Source: UBA8752 sp965657965 (GTDB taxonomy: Bacteria; Bacteroidota; Bacteroidia; Flavobacteriales_D; Sanyastnellaceae). Taken from it: a stretch of 64,000 nt of DNA. The notes beneath the pieces were generated by a model that made no database searches, was not told the origin of the DNA, and saw only the letters and a program-made list of their open reading frames with translations. Positions 50,506 through 58,215 of this stretch are shown here, one piece after another. The stretch is from positions 1 through 64,000 of the forward strand of contig CBFHQM010000006.1 of the NCBI GenBank assembly GCA_965657965.1, given 5' to 3'. The position numbers and the translations under genes were made by a program. Position 1 is the stretch's first letter. Each line of letters opens with the position of its first letter.

Positions 50506-51372
50506 TTATGGCAGCCATCGCCTGTGCGGACGGGATTCCCCCTCCAACCAAACCGCGAAGAAACCACCTCCAACTGACTGAAAATCACCCAGCTCACTTA
50601 CTCCCCCGTCGACCTTTCTGCCCAATGCATCTCGACGTTCCCAGGTACATGCCTGTCCCACATTGTGTTCATAACCCCTTCTTCTCGACCGAATTGACCA
50701 TTGCAGTGCCGTTGTTTCTTCGACCTGAAATGCGCTCACGACTCCGTTCAATTCCGGAATGGAAATCGCATAAACATCCTCCATAAAGTCATTGGATGCT
50801 ACACCCTCGGAAAACACCTGAACGTTCAACTGCCCCGAGATCACCCCGTCGGTTGTGAATTGTCCGACCAGCACCTTCAAGTCCTCTCCAGCCGTCCCAT
50901 TGGAACTACCTAGAGTGACAAACCATGCTCCATCCACATCCATTACCAAGTCGTTGCCCGACTCAAAATCACCAACCCAGACGCCCGTCTCTGGCGGGAA
51001 AACCCCCACTGGAATTTCGCCCGCCGCGCCGTTTGGCGCCACATCGATGCCGATGGTTACCCAGCTGTCGTATTGCAACGACGGCAAAATGTCAAACAAC
51101 AAAGGATTGTTGTTGTTGGGCGTAGCCCATCCATCCTGATCCTGATAAAATGAAGTTGTCGTCTCTATCCGGCCTTCCATGTCGTCCCAGCCCGATATCG
51201 AAGTCAAGTAATCCGTTGGATTGACCAACTTTAAATACAACCTGGCCGTGGTCATCCCGGGAATGCCATCCACTGAGACCACCTCCCATTCAAAAGAGTA
51301 CGGCGCAGCGGATTGCTGCGCTTGAGCAGTCTGTACTGCCAAAAAGAGAAGTAAAGAAATCCAACCTTTCAT
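50506..51372 (-). CDS. Secreted YDSWVTIG-domain protein with short T9SS-like tail
   Basis: 288 residues: signal peptide (ending TAQAQ, about 19), then a domain (20-220) equivalent to that at the start of the 42871 protein. Shared landmarks are the TTARLYLKLVNPTDYLTSISG block, YDSWVTIG (101-108), DLVMDVDGAWFVTLG, and GEDLKVLVGQFTTDGVISGQ. The last 60 residues (RRDALGRKVDGGVSELGDFQ and FFAVWLEGE) resemble a T9SS type A domain but lack the usual PNP opening. It may be a minimal version of the domain; a degraded sorting signal cannot be excluded. Role unknown. Confidence 0.75.
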   Translation of the reverse strand: MKGWISLLLFLAVQTAQAQQSAAPYSFEWEVVSVDGIPGMTTARLYLKLVNPTDYLTSISGWDDMEGRIETTTSFYQDQDGWATPNNNNPLLFDILPSLQYDSWVTIGIDVAPNGAAGEIPVGVFPPETGVWVGDFESGNDLVMDVDGAWFVTLGSSNGTAGEDLKVLVGQFTTDGVISGQLNVQVFSEGVASNDFMEDVYAISIPELNGVVSAFQVEETTALQWSIRSRRRGYEHNVGQACTWERRDALGRKVDGGVSELGDFQSVGGGFFAVWLEGESRPHRRWLP

Positions 51373-51434
51373 TCAATGAAGGTGCGGCTGATTGTATTTG
51401 ACTCGCTGCACCATGGGGATAAAGCGTTCAGCTT

Positions 51435-51842
51435 TCATGGCGCACCTTCCAAAAGAACAGCGCCATCCATGCGCACTTCTTCGAAGAGGTCGTCATATCC
51501 TGTTACCCGACCCTTCAACCGAATCAATTCTCCCACATCGGGGGTACGGTGCTGTCGCGTGGTATCCCATGCTGCAATGACCCCACCTTCAAAGACAAGC
51601 TGTCGATCGTTGTTTTCGGCAACCACCCCAAACAGCTCTACCACTGCATTTAAATGGGCATTGGCGCCCTCATCGGCGCTGGCCATCACGATTTGAAGTT
51701 CTGCCGGTACCATTTTGAATTGCGCGGCTTCTTCGCCCACATCGCGATGTGGCTGCTCCAAAAGCGACCAAACCATCGCCGCCCCCAACAACGCTGCACC
51801 CAACCCGAGTACCATTGCTCTTCTTGCCTTGACCCTGTCCAT
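51435..51842 (-). CDS. OB-fold (tRNA_anti-like) membrane-anchored protein
   Basis: 135 residues with one N-terminal membrane segment (about 9-27) and a C-terminal OB-like beta domain (about 45-132: FKMVPAELQIVMASADEGAN, NAVVELFGVVAENNDRQLVF, GELIRLKGRVTGYDDLFEEV). This is the tRNA_anti-like pattern seen in small Bacteroidota proteins. Its domain probably faces the periplasm, so nucleic-acid binding is not certain. It lies 62 bases upstream of the YDSWVTIG gene on the same strand. Confidence 0.72.
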   Translation of the reverse strand: MDRVKARRAMVLGLGAALLGAAMVWSLLEQPHRDVGEEAAQFKMVPAELQIVMASADEGANAHLNAVVELFGVVAENNDRQLVFEGGVIAAWDTTRQHRTPDVGELIRLKGRVTGYDDLFEEVRMDGAVLLEGAP

Positions 51843-51865
51843 GCTTCGAATCTAATCCAAATACA

Positions 51866-51897
51866 GACGGCCCGGTGCGCGTTCGCACCGGGCCGTC
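51866..51897 (-). terminator. Long perfect hairpin terminator
   Basis: GACGGCCCGGTGCG (51866-51879) and CGCACCGGGCCGTC (51884-51897) make a perfect 14-bp stem with a four-base loop. It ends the minus-strand unit of 54034-52024. The remaining gap up to 52023 holds nothing I recognise. Confidence 0.8.
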
Positions 51898-52023
51898 AAA
51901 CCAAAACCTGTCTTGTCATGCGCTGTGCGCACTTCCAATGTTCATCATCTAAACTGCACGAAGTCGGCTACGTCCCAAATGACGTACATCAACTCCCAAA
52001 ATGACTTTTGTCATGCAAGGCCC

Positions 52024-52758
52024 TCAAAGGCCGAGTCCCACAGTCAAGCCAAAGCGCCAGCCCGGACCGCTGTTGCTGTTCAGGTAAGTGCTCCATCTGG
52101 AGCTGTCAAAGACACGGGGCTCCAAACTGTCTTCGGCAAGCTCCTGCTGTCCGTTGGTCAAGGGCACATCGGCCTGCCACTTCCGCGAGTAACTGCGGAA
52201 CATAGGGCCTGTGTAGATCTCGATGCTGATGCCATTGTCGCTAAACCATTGATAGCCGACCATAACCCCTCCGCCCCAATGGAATTGACTAAACGTGCCG
52301 TCCAATTCGCTCTGGTATTGGTCCGCGGGTAAACCACCATCCGGATTGTCCAAGTCTTCGTCAATTTTCAAAGACCAGTTTTCGAAGCGTCCTTGAATGG
52401 CCACAAATACCCCCTCAGGCATGCCACCATATACCCAAGCATAGCGCCGGATTTCTGGGGAGCATCGCCAGCCTCCGTGTTCCACCTCCACATTGGTTCG
52501 GGTGTTCAATCCCGTCATTCCATCGTAGTAATACCCGGAATAATCTTCTGCTGCACCAATGCCCGCAAAGGCCAGCTGAATCGAAGTGGATTCATTGATC
52601 ACATGCTCAAAGCCCAATTCATAACGGGCAAAATACCAGTCACTCAAGTTGAGTTTGAGCAAGTTTCGCGCGTCAATGTTGTCGTCTTGAGCCACCACTG
52701 AAGGCGGCCAAGAAGCGGCCATAACCAGAAACAAAAGGAAAAAAGGCTTTATGGACAT
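52024..52758 (-). CDS. Outer-membrane beta-barrel protein, hypothetical
   Basis: 244 residues with a signal peptide (MSIKPFFLLFLVMAASWPPS) and barrel-type strands. LLKLNLSDWYFARYELGFEH and GPGWRFGLTVGLGL at the ends recall the DUF3575-like barrels at 6480-7699. The ATG at 52758 overlaps the end of the upstream gene by 10 bases. It appears to be the last gene of a three-gene unit. Function unknown. Confidence 0.78.
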   Translation of the reverse strand: MSIKPFFLLFLVMAASWPPSVVAQDDNIDARNLLKLNLSDWYFARYELGFEHVINESTSIQLAFAGIGAAEDYSGYYYDGMTGLNTRTNVEVEHGGWRCSPEIRRYAWVYGGMPEGVFVAIQGRFENWSLKIDEDLDNPDGGLPADQYQSELDGTFSQFHWGGGVMVGYQWFSDNGISIEIYTGPMFRSYSRKWQADVPLTNGQQELAEDSLEPRVFDSSRWSTYLNSNSGPGWRFGLTVGLGL

Positions 52759-53228
52759 GCTGCGTATGAATATGTGATGCCCAATATGCGCCAAGTTTGG
52801 TCTTCTCGAACCAATTGAAAGGCATCATGGCCACAATGACTCAACGAGTCCCCCACGTAAAACTCATATGGGGCCCAAACTTCCGCGAATTCACCCGAGT
52901 ACTGAACCACCGCATCGTGGATTCGTTCGATGTATGGCAGACCTGGCTGTCCCACAGCAGACATAAAATCCCGACGTTCAGTTCGCTTTGTCTTCGCCAT
53001 TCCTTGGGTCAAATCCACGGACACAAACAAAGCCTCCGGATGCAGCGTGAATCCAATTCTCGTGCTGTCTCTGGCCTCCATCCCTTGGAATAGGTCATGA
53101 ATCACGGAGAGAATGGCCGCTTCTGTATCGTTGGTCTGCGGCAACACTTCCACCACCTCGGACTCCACCGATTGACACCCTCCAAAAACCAAAAGGGCAG
53201 TCAACAAAATCAAAAGGTCTCGGCTCAT
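52749..53228 (-). CDS. NTF2/SnoaL-like lipoprotein
   Basis: 159 residues starting MSRDLLILLTALLVFGGCQS, a lipoprotein signal with lipobox FGGC (Cys18). The mature part is an NTF2-like cone: ETAILSVIHDLFQGMEARDS-like helix (with EAAIL), then VQYSGEFAEVWAPYEFYVG and DAFQLVREDQTWRILGITYS. NTF2-like folds serve many binding or enzymatic roles, so none is assigned. The ATG overlaps the upstream stop (ATGA, 53225-53228). Confidence 0.8.
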   Translation of the reverse strand: MSRDLLILLTALLVFGGCQSVESEVVEVLPQTNDTEAAILSVIHDLFQGMEARDSTRIGFTLHPEALFVSVDLTQGMAKTKRTERRDFMSAVGQPGLPYIERIHDAVVQYSGEFAEVWAPYEFYVGDSLSHCGHDAFQLVREDQTWRILGITYSYAACP

Positions 53229-54034
53229 TTGGCCATCATAACACGGGAGGTCCAAACCTCGCCCGTCCTTGAGATGCAACGCACCACAACCATTCCAGTG
53301 TGACCCAGCGCCAAAGTCCTCTGGCCCGGAGTCAGGTCTCCATCAAACAACACACGGCCATCCAAAGTAAAGACGGCACAGCGCATGGCCGATTGGCCAA
53401 CCACATTCAACTGCCCCTCCCCTGGACTCCATGCACGCGCCAAACCGGATTCCATTTCGCCAATGCCGCTGCTCAAACCTTCCTGAAAGTCTACCTGAAC
53501 CCCCTCGAACTCGTCGCCAGAAGAAACCCCATTGCCATTGGCAGCAATCGCTGCCACATAGACACTCACCGGACCGCTCCCTGCAGGTGGTGCTGTCCAT
53601 TCAATCATAAAGAAGCCATCAGCACAAAGGTCATTTTGTTCGAAAATATGCCGCCCATTCACCTCGTCGAGATAGATGCAGTCTCCGGCAGATTGATCCG
53701 TGAACGTTCCTGCATTTGAACCGTCTGCGAGAACGGCGGTTCCGTGAACGCCAAAGCCCGCAGGATTGCCCGAACCCGAAACAGTAACCCAAATGGTGTG
53801 CGTCTCACCCGGCGTATACTCGGGCACACCAACCATGTCTAAGATGGCCAACTGAACCTCAACACTCGGATTGTAATTGCCCCCGGCGTGACATTGCTGG
53901 CAAGTGGTTTCACTCCCCGGTGCGCCCGTGCGGTCTTTGTTCTGCTGGTGCGCAACACCGCTGCTGTTCGACATCAAAGCCGCCGACATCAGAACAAGGG
54001 CAAACAGCGCAACGAGGGTAGAAATTCTCTTCAT
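53225..54034 (-). CDS. Reeler/choice-of-anchor V type secreted protein with CxxCH and T9SS tail
   Basis: 269 residues with signal peptide (about 1-28). A TGAPGSETTCQQCHAGG motif (Cys45, Cys48, His49) is a candidate covalent heme site. A Reeler/choice-of-anchor V domain follows (about 50-190: SVEVQLAILDMVGVPEYTPG, HTIWVTVSGSGNPAGFGVHG, FFMIEWTAPPAGSGPVSVYV). The end is a T9SS type A-like domain (VVGQSAMRCAVFTLDGRVLF and TGMVVVRCIS). This architecture is known in Bacteroidota; heme binding is inferred from CxxCH. First gene of an overlapping three-gene unit. Confidence 0.85.
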   Translation of the reverse strand: MKRISTLVALFALVLMSAALMSNSSGVAHQQNKDRTGAPGSETTCQQCHAGGNYNPSVEVQLAILDMVGVPEYTPGETHTIWVTVSGSGNPAGFGVHGTAVLADGSNAGTFTDQSAGDCIYLDEVNGRHIFEQNDLCADGFFMIEWTAPPAGSGPVSVYVAAIAANGNGVSSGDEFEGVQVDFQEGLSSGIGEMESGLARAWSPGEGQLNVVGQSAMRCAVFTLDGRVLFDGDLTPGQRTLALGHTGMVVVRCISRTGEVWTSRVMMAK

Positions 54035-54083
54035 GGAATTAAAATTAAGGAGCAATAAAAATGAACATCGGCAACGAACCAAA

Positions 54084-54239
54084 ATGCCAAAATCAATGAA
54101 GCATTTCTTGTCTCAGGACAAGAGGTTCGCTCACATCGTCAAAAAGCAGATGCTCAAGGCCATCAATGAAACAGGCGAGCCGCCCAATGGTTGCACAAAA
54201 AACTCGCGAAATGACAAACGTCAGCGCCAGCGCTGCTAA
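54084..54239 (+). CDS. Possible small basic protein
   Basis: An open frame of 51 residues, MPKSMKHFLSQDKRFAHIVK followed by KQMLKAINETGE and a Lys/Arg-rich end. It lies in the gap between divergent genes and has no recognised family. The helical, basic composition is protein-like, but no clear promoter or ribosome site is seen. Confidence 0.4.
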   Translation: MPKSMKHFLSQDKRFAHIVKKQMLKAINETGEPPNGCTKNSRNDKRQRQRC

Positions 54240-54311
54240 AAGTCATTGGATAGGCCGCCACATTTTGAGTGCTTGTAAGACGCTTCTCCGATTCACTTTA
54301 AAACCGCTGCC

Positions 54312-54836
54312 ATGACCTCTGTCAATCCCACCCTCTCCAACCAACTTGACCGCAGTTGGGCCGACCGCCTTGTCCCGCAACTCAACCGGTTAATGGCCGA
54401 TTTTGAAATGTTGCGATTCAACACAAGAAGCGCCATCTGGAATGGCTGGGGAGAACAGTATCCCGCCATGCTCGAAATGCTACCCGAGTACATGACACAC
54501 GCGGAAAATGCCGTTGAGATCATCGGAAAAAGGGTGCGTTGTTTAGAAGGCCAACCCGTCTCCACAATGGCGCAAGCCATCGAATTGGCCACGATCAAGT
54601 CCAGCGATGGCGCTTTACATCACCGCGCTTGTGCTCGGGTCTTACGGGAGTCACTCTCCCACCTGCTCGCCATGGAAAGGGAACTAATTGCCGCCGCACA
54701 GCACGCAGGCGATGAAGTCACCGCCATGCGGATCAGCGAGCTGATGCAATTCCAAGAAGAAGCACTTTGGAAGCTCCGCACCTCTCTCAGACGCACAGCT
54801 TTTGAAGACAAATACTTGAGCCGCGAGTCGGCCTGA
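54312..54836 (+). CDS. Dps-like ferritin-fold protein with altered ferroxidase residues
   Basis: A 174-residue four-helix protein resembling Dps. Helix A-B residues FNTRSAIWNGWGEQYPAMLE align with the Dps HWNVKGPHF..LH region, then HAENAVEIIGKRVRCLEGQP aligns with D..AERI..LGG.P. In my alignment the ferroxidase ligands His, His, Asp and Glu correspond to Arg35, Gly47, Glu69 and Lys73, so iron oxidation is probably lost. It might still bind DNA or act structurally. The alignment is by eye. It is convergent with the giant adhesin gene. Confidence 0.65.
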   Translation: MTSVNPTLSNQLDRSWADRLVPQLNRLMADFEMLRFNTRSAIWNGWGEQYPAMLEMLPEYMTHAENAVEIIGKRVRCLEGQPVSTMAQAIELATIKSSDGALHHRACARVLRESLSHLLAMERELIAAAQHAGDEVTAMRISELMQFQEEALWKLRTSLRRTAFEDKYLSRESA

Positions 54837-54849
54837 CAACGGTCGTGTC

Positions 54850-57800
54850 TTAACGCTGAATCATCAGGTGACTGGCATGCTCTACTCCTTCTGGAAGCTC
54901 CAGAACGAAGTAATGAGACCCATCTGAAGCACCATCTCCGTCCCAATCATTCTGGTAGCCTTCGGCGGAATACACAACCGCCCCATTGCGGTTGTACACC
55001 GTCAAACGGTTGTCGGGATAGAGCTCAATGTATTTGAAAATGAGCCGGTCGTTCTTGCCATCTCCATTGGGCGTGAAAATGTTGACGAGTTCCACCGAAC
55101 AGGCCAAGATGTCCAAAACATGCGTGTCTGAATCTCCGCACAACCCCTCCAGTACGTGCGTCACAGTTACCACACCCACTCCTGCTGCTTCTAAATTCAA
55201 GAGCCCAGTCTCGGCATTCACACACGCGTTGCCAGAGGCGCTGTTTGCGCTCCAAACCCCGTCTGCCCAAATGGAGCCCAATTGCCATTCTTCGACACCG
55301 ATACACAACTCATCGTTGGGCACATCCACCAAAATGGTGGCGTCGCGTTGCGGAACCACCGTCACTTGAATCGCGTCCACATCGGTGCAGACATCGGTAA
55401 TGGTGTACGACACCTCATAATTGCCGGGGCCGATTCCTGGGTCAAAGCTGCCCGCGGGTGAGAGGCATCCTGCACAACTTGCGGCCCAGGTTCCTCCGTT
55501 GTCTGCTGCAGAAAAGACCAGCGTGGCCGCCGACTCGCACAAATCCGGAATGTCGTCAATTGTAGCATCCACAGCTGGAGCGACTTCTAGGTCAACACTT
55601 CCAGCCAGGCTGCATCCCAAGGCGTCGTCGTAAGCAATGGTCACGGTGTGAGACCCGACACCGGCGTCCCCTGGATCAAAAAATCCACTCCCATTAATGC
55701 AGTTCCCACAATCAGAAGACCAAACCAAATTTGGTACGTTCGACCAAACCGCCTCAGCAGAAAGGTCCAAGTCGACATTCAAACTGCTGCCTGAGCTGTT
55801 CACACAAAACGGATCTTCGTCTTGCAACGTCACCACCAAAATGGGCAGGATCTCCGTCGCAAACGACGCTGAATTCGTACAACTGCCATTTTCGACAGTG
55901 TAAGTCAACACGGTCGCTCCCAGCTCCGCCAAGTTGGGGGCAAACGTAGCATTGGTCAAGCCAGAGCCCGTGGAACTCCATTCTCCTCCGGCGACATCCG
56001 CGGTCAAGTCCAAAGCCGCTCCGTTTTCACAGAAAGCCACCGGAACGTTTGCCGAACCAATGGGTTGATCGGCATCCACGGTCACCATGGCTGAACTCTC
56101 AACGCCACAGCCCGCGCCCGGAAGAAAACTGACTTCATACAAACCAGCAGCAGGTGGGGTAAAACTGCCCGACGTCAACATGCACCCACCGCAGTCTGCC
56201 GACCAAGTGCCCGCCAAACCATCACCATCCAATTGAATGGCGCCAATGGACTCACAGTACGCGACGTCTTCCAATTCTGCAGAAATGGCTTCGCCAATGT
56301 TCAATTCAACCGTACCTACTGCCGTGCAAACCGAGCCAAAAGTGTATTCAGCGAGGAACTCTCCCGTTCCCGAGGCTGGGTCAAACACACCATCCGGTGT
56401 CACGCACCCCCCACAATCCGCCGTCCAAACTCCACCCGCTGGTGTTCCCAGCAGAGTCACAGGCTCGGAAAAGGGACACAGTGCACCCACATTGCCGGTA
56501 TTGACATTTGGCGTCAGCCCGGACTGTATTTCTTGAACCTCCGTGACTTCACCGCAATCCCCCATCACCGTGTACGTGACTTCGAGCGTACCTGGCGCAA
56601 CTTGAGCCGGATCAATCTGACCTTCCACTTGAAGACACCCCACGCAGTTGGCCTCCCATGTTCCACCTGCCGTTTCGGCTTGCAAAGTGACCACGTCATC
56701 CTCACTGCACAGCACGTCCAACGCGTTTCCATCGGCATCCAAGAGCGCAAAATCCGCAGTTTGCGATTCGATGCTGAATTCAATGAGCACCGTATCCATC
56801 GCCATGAATTGAGCCGTATCCGGCTCTTCCGGCTCCACGTTACACAGGTAGTAAAGGGTCACAGTGCCGTCGAAATTAACGCCACCCCCTGAGCCTGTCC
56901 ACCCGTTCTGAATGGTCAATTCCCAAGCCCCATCCCCCTCCAAAAGACCTGCAGACGTTGGAAAGCAAGCCTCGTAGAACCCCCCCTGTGTGGTGTTCCA
57001 ATTGAATGGCCATTCTCCGAGGTTGGTCCCGTTCAGATTGAAGTTGAATCCTTCGATAAAACCGCAAGTACCCGAAGGGTCGCAAATCTGAAGTCCCATG
57101 TCGCCAGGCCAACTGCCTCCAGCTGGGCTCCAGTTGTTGGTGACCGAGAAGCCCAAGAGCTCCCCATCGAAGTCAAAAAAGGAAGAGCCTGTTTGAATGG
57201 CCCCCAAATTGTAATTGTACACGACCGGAAACTCACAGGCATCATCCGGAATGGCATCGCAGCTTCCGGCAACCGGCGGAGGAGGTAAAATCTCAGGGAA
57301 ATTGGCCCCAATTACCACTTCTGTAGCGCCGTCGATGCACACCGAAACACTGTCCCCTTGCCCGATGATCTCATCTCCAATCAAGTAAACCAAAGACGTT
57401 TGTGTCTCGCCAGTTGGGGCGTACCGATATGCAACGTTGTTAATGTCAAACTCTCCCGTATTGTATTCCTCAGGACCATAGGAATTGCCAACGCCGGCCT
57501 GAATCCCCACCACAGCCGTAATGGACAAACAAGAGGAGAACTGCCCAATGTGCATCTCCACCACATTTGAGGTTTCGTGCAAGACCACTTGCGTCACCAA
57601 CTCGTTTTCACCACATCCTGTTTGAGGCAAGTTTTCCCAACTCACCACGAACCTTCGGCAAGGTGCCTCCCCCAAGGTGGCCGTCCGCACTTCCCCCCCG
57701 CTGTTGCTGATGTATGCATACGGCGCCATCACAGAGTTTGCTGGCAACGTTCCAGAGCCGAGAGGCTGGTTTGGGTAATTGAACGTCCCCGTGAGTCCTG

Positions 57801-58173
57801 TACTGAACGTGAGGAATCCTTTGCGGTTCACCTTCAAGGAAAAGAAATCGTTGTCAAAAAAACTAAAGCCAAAAGGCAAGTCAAGATTGCTCGAAAATCC
57901 ATTGGTGAACCCGGTCAATTCTTCGCCACTGCCCAAATCCAATGGGGGGGCATAACCGATGGATTCTACAACGTAATCGGTGGTTTCTGCGGACCGCTCA
58001 AAATCGGGCACCACCCAGACGCAAGAGTCCTGACAACCCGCTGTTAACCCCTCAGGTCCATTGAGAAATCCACAATCTTCCTGACCTTGAACCAACGATG
58101 GAAAGACGGCGCTAAGAAGCAAGACCACCAGCGCGGAAAAGACAGGCACAACACGAGATGACAAGAATGGCAT
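54850..58173 (-). CDS. Large Ig-like repeat surface protein with gliding-motility-type C-terminal domain (T9SS type B)
   Basis: 1107 residues with signal peptide (to about 31). An N-terminal beta domain (60-270: LPFGFSFFDNDFFSLKVNRK, VVSWENLPQTGCGEN) is followed by a P-domain-like segment (315-445), then about seven Ig-like repeats of roughly 75 residues. Most share G.W.A.C.GC....G.FDP openings (WEANCVGC, WTADCGGC, WSADCGGC, WSSDCGNC, WAASCAGC). The end is the CHU_C/gliding motility-associated domain (VNIFTPNGDGKNDRLIF, LTVYNRNGAVVYSAEGY, DWDGDGASDGSHYFVLEL), the T9SS type B signal. Likely a cell-surface adhesin. TAATTTTC sits three bases before the ATG. Confidence 0.92.
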   Translation of the reverse strand: MPFLSSRVVPVFSALVVLLLSAVFPSLVQGQEDCGFLNGPEGLTAGCQDSCVWVVPDFERSAETTDYVVESIGYAPPLDLGSGEELTGFTNGFSSNLDLPFGFSFFDNDFFSLKVNRKGFLTFSTGLTGTFNYPNQPLGSGTLPANSVMAPYAYISNSGGEVRTATLGEAPCRRFVVSWENLPQTGCGENELVTQVVLHETSNVVEMHIGQFSSCLSITAVVGIQAGVGNSYGPEEYNTGEFDINNVAYRYAPTGETQTSLVYLIGDEIIGQGDSVSVCIDGATEVVIGANFPEILPPPPVAGSCDAIPDDACEFPVVYNYNLGAIQTGSSFFDFDGELLGFSVTNNWSPAGGSWPGDMGLQICDPSGTCGFIEGFNFNLNGTNLGEWPFNWNTTQGGFYEACFPTSAGLLEGDGAWELTIQNGWTGSGGGVNFDGTVTLYYLCNVEPEEPDTAQFMAMDTVLIEFSIESQTADFALLDADGNALDVLCSEDDVVTLQAETAGGTWEANCVGCLQVEGQIDPAQVAPGTLEVTYTVMGDCGEVTEVQEIQSGLTPNVNTGNVGALCPFSEPVTLLGTPAGGVWTADCGGCVTPDGVFDPASGTGEFLAEYTFGSVCTAVGTVELNIGEAISAELEDVAYCESIGAIQLDGDGLAGTWSADCGGCMLTSGSFTPPAAGLYEVSFLPGAGCGVESSAMVTVDADQPIGSANVPVAFCENGAALDLTADVAGGEWSSTGSGLTNATFAPNLAELGATVLTYTVENGSCTNSASFATEILPILVVTLQDEDPFCVNSSGSSLNVDLDLSAEAVWSNVPNLVWSSDCGNCINGSGFFDPGDAGVGSHTVTIAYDDALGCSLAGSVDLEVAPAVDATIDDIPDLCESAATLVFSAADNGGTWAASCAGCLSPAGSFDPGIGPGNYEVSYTITDVCTDVDAIQVTVVPQRDATILVDVPNDELCIGVEEWQLGSIWADGVWSANSASGNACVNAETGLLNLEAAGVGVVTVTHVLEGLCGDSDTHVLDILACSVELVNIFTPNGDGKNDRLIFKYIELYPDNRLTVYNRNGAVVYSAEGYQNDWDGDGASDGSHYFVLELPEGVEHASHLMIQR

Positions 58174-58215
58174 GCCGAAAATTAGGCCAAAGACCCTAAA
58201 GCACCACCAATGGCG

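Noticed and set aside
50506..50720. Possible frameshift at the C-terminus of the YDSWVTIG protein
   Set aside because: The tail still shows DALGRKV and a terminal strand pattern expected of a sorting domain in the same frame, so a frameshift is not needed.
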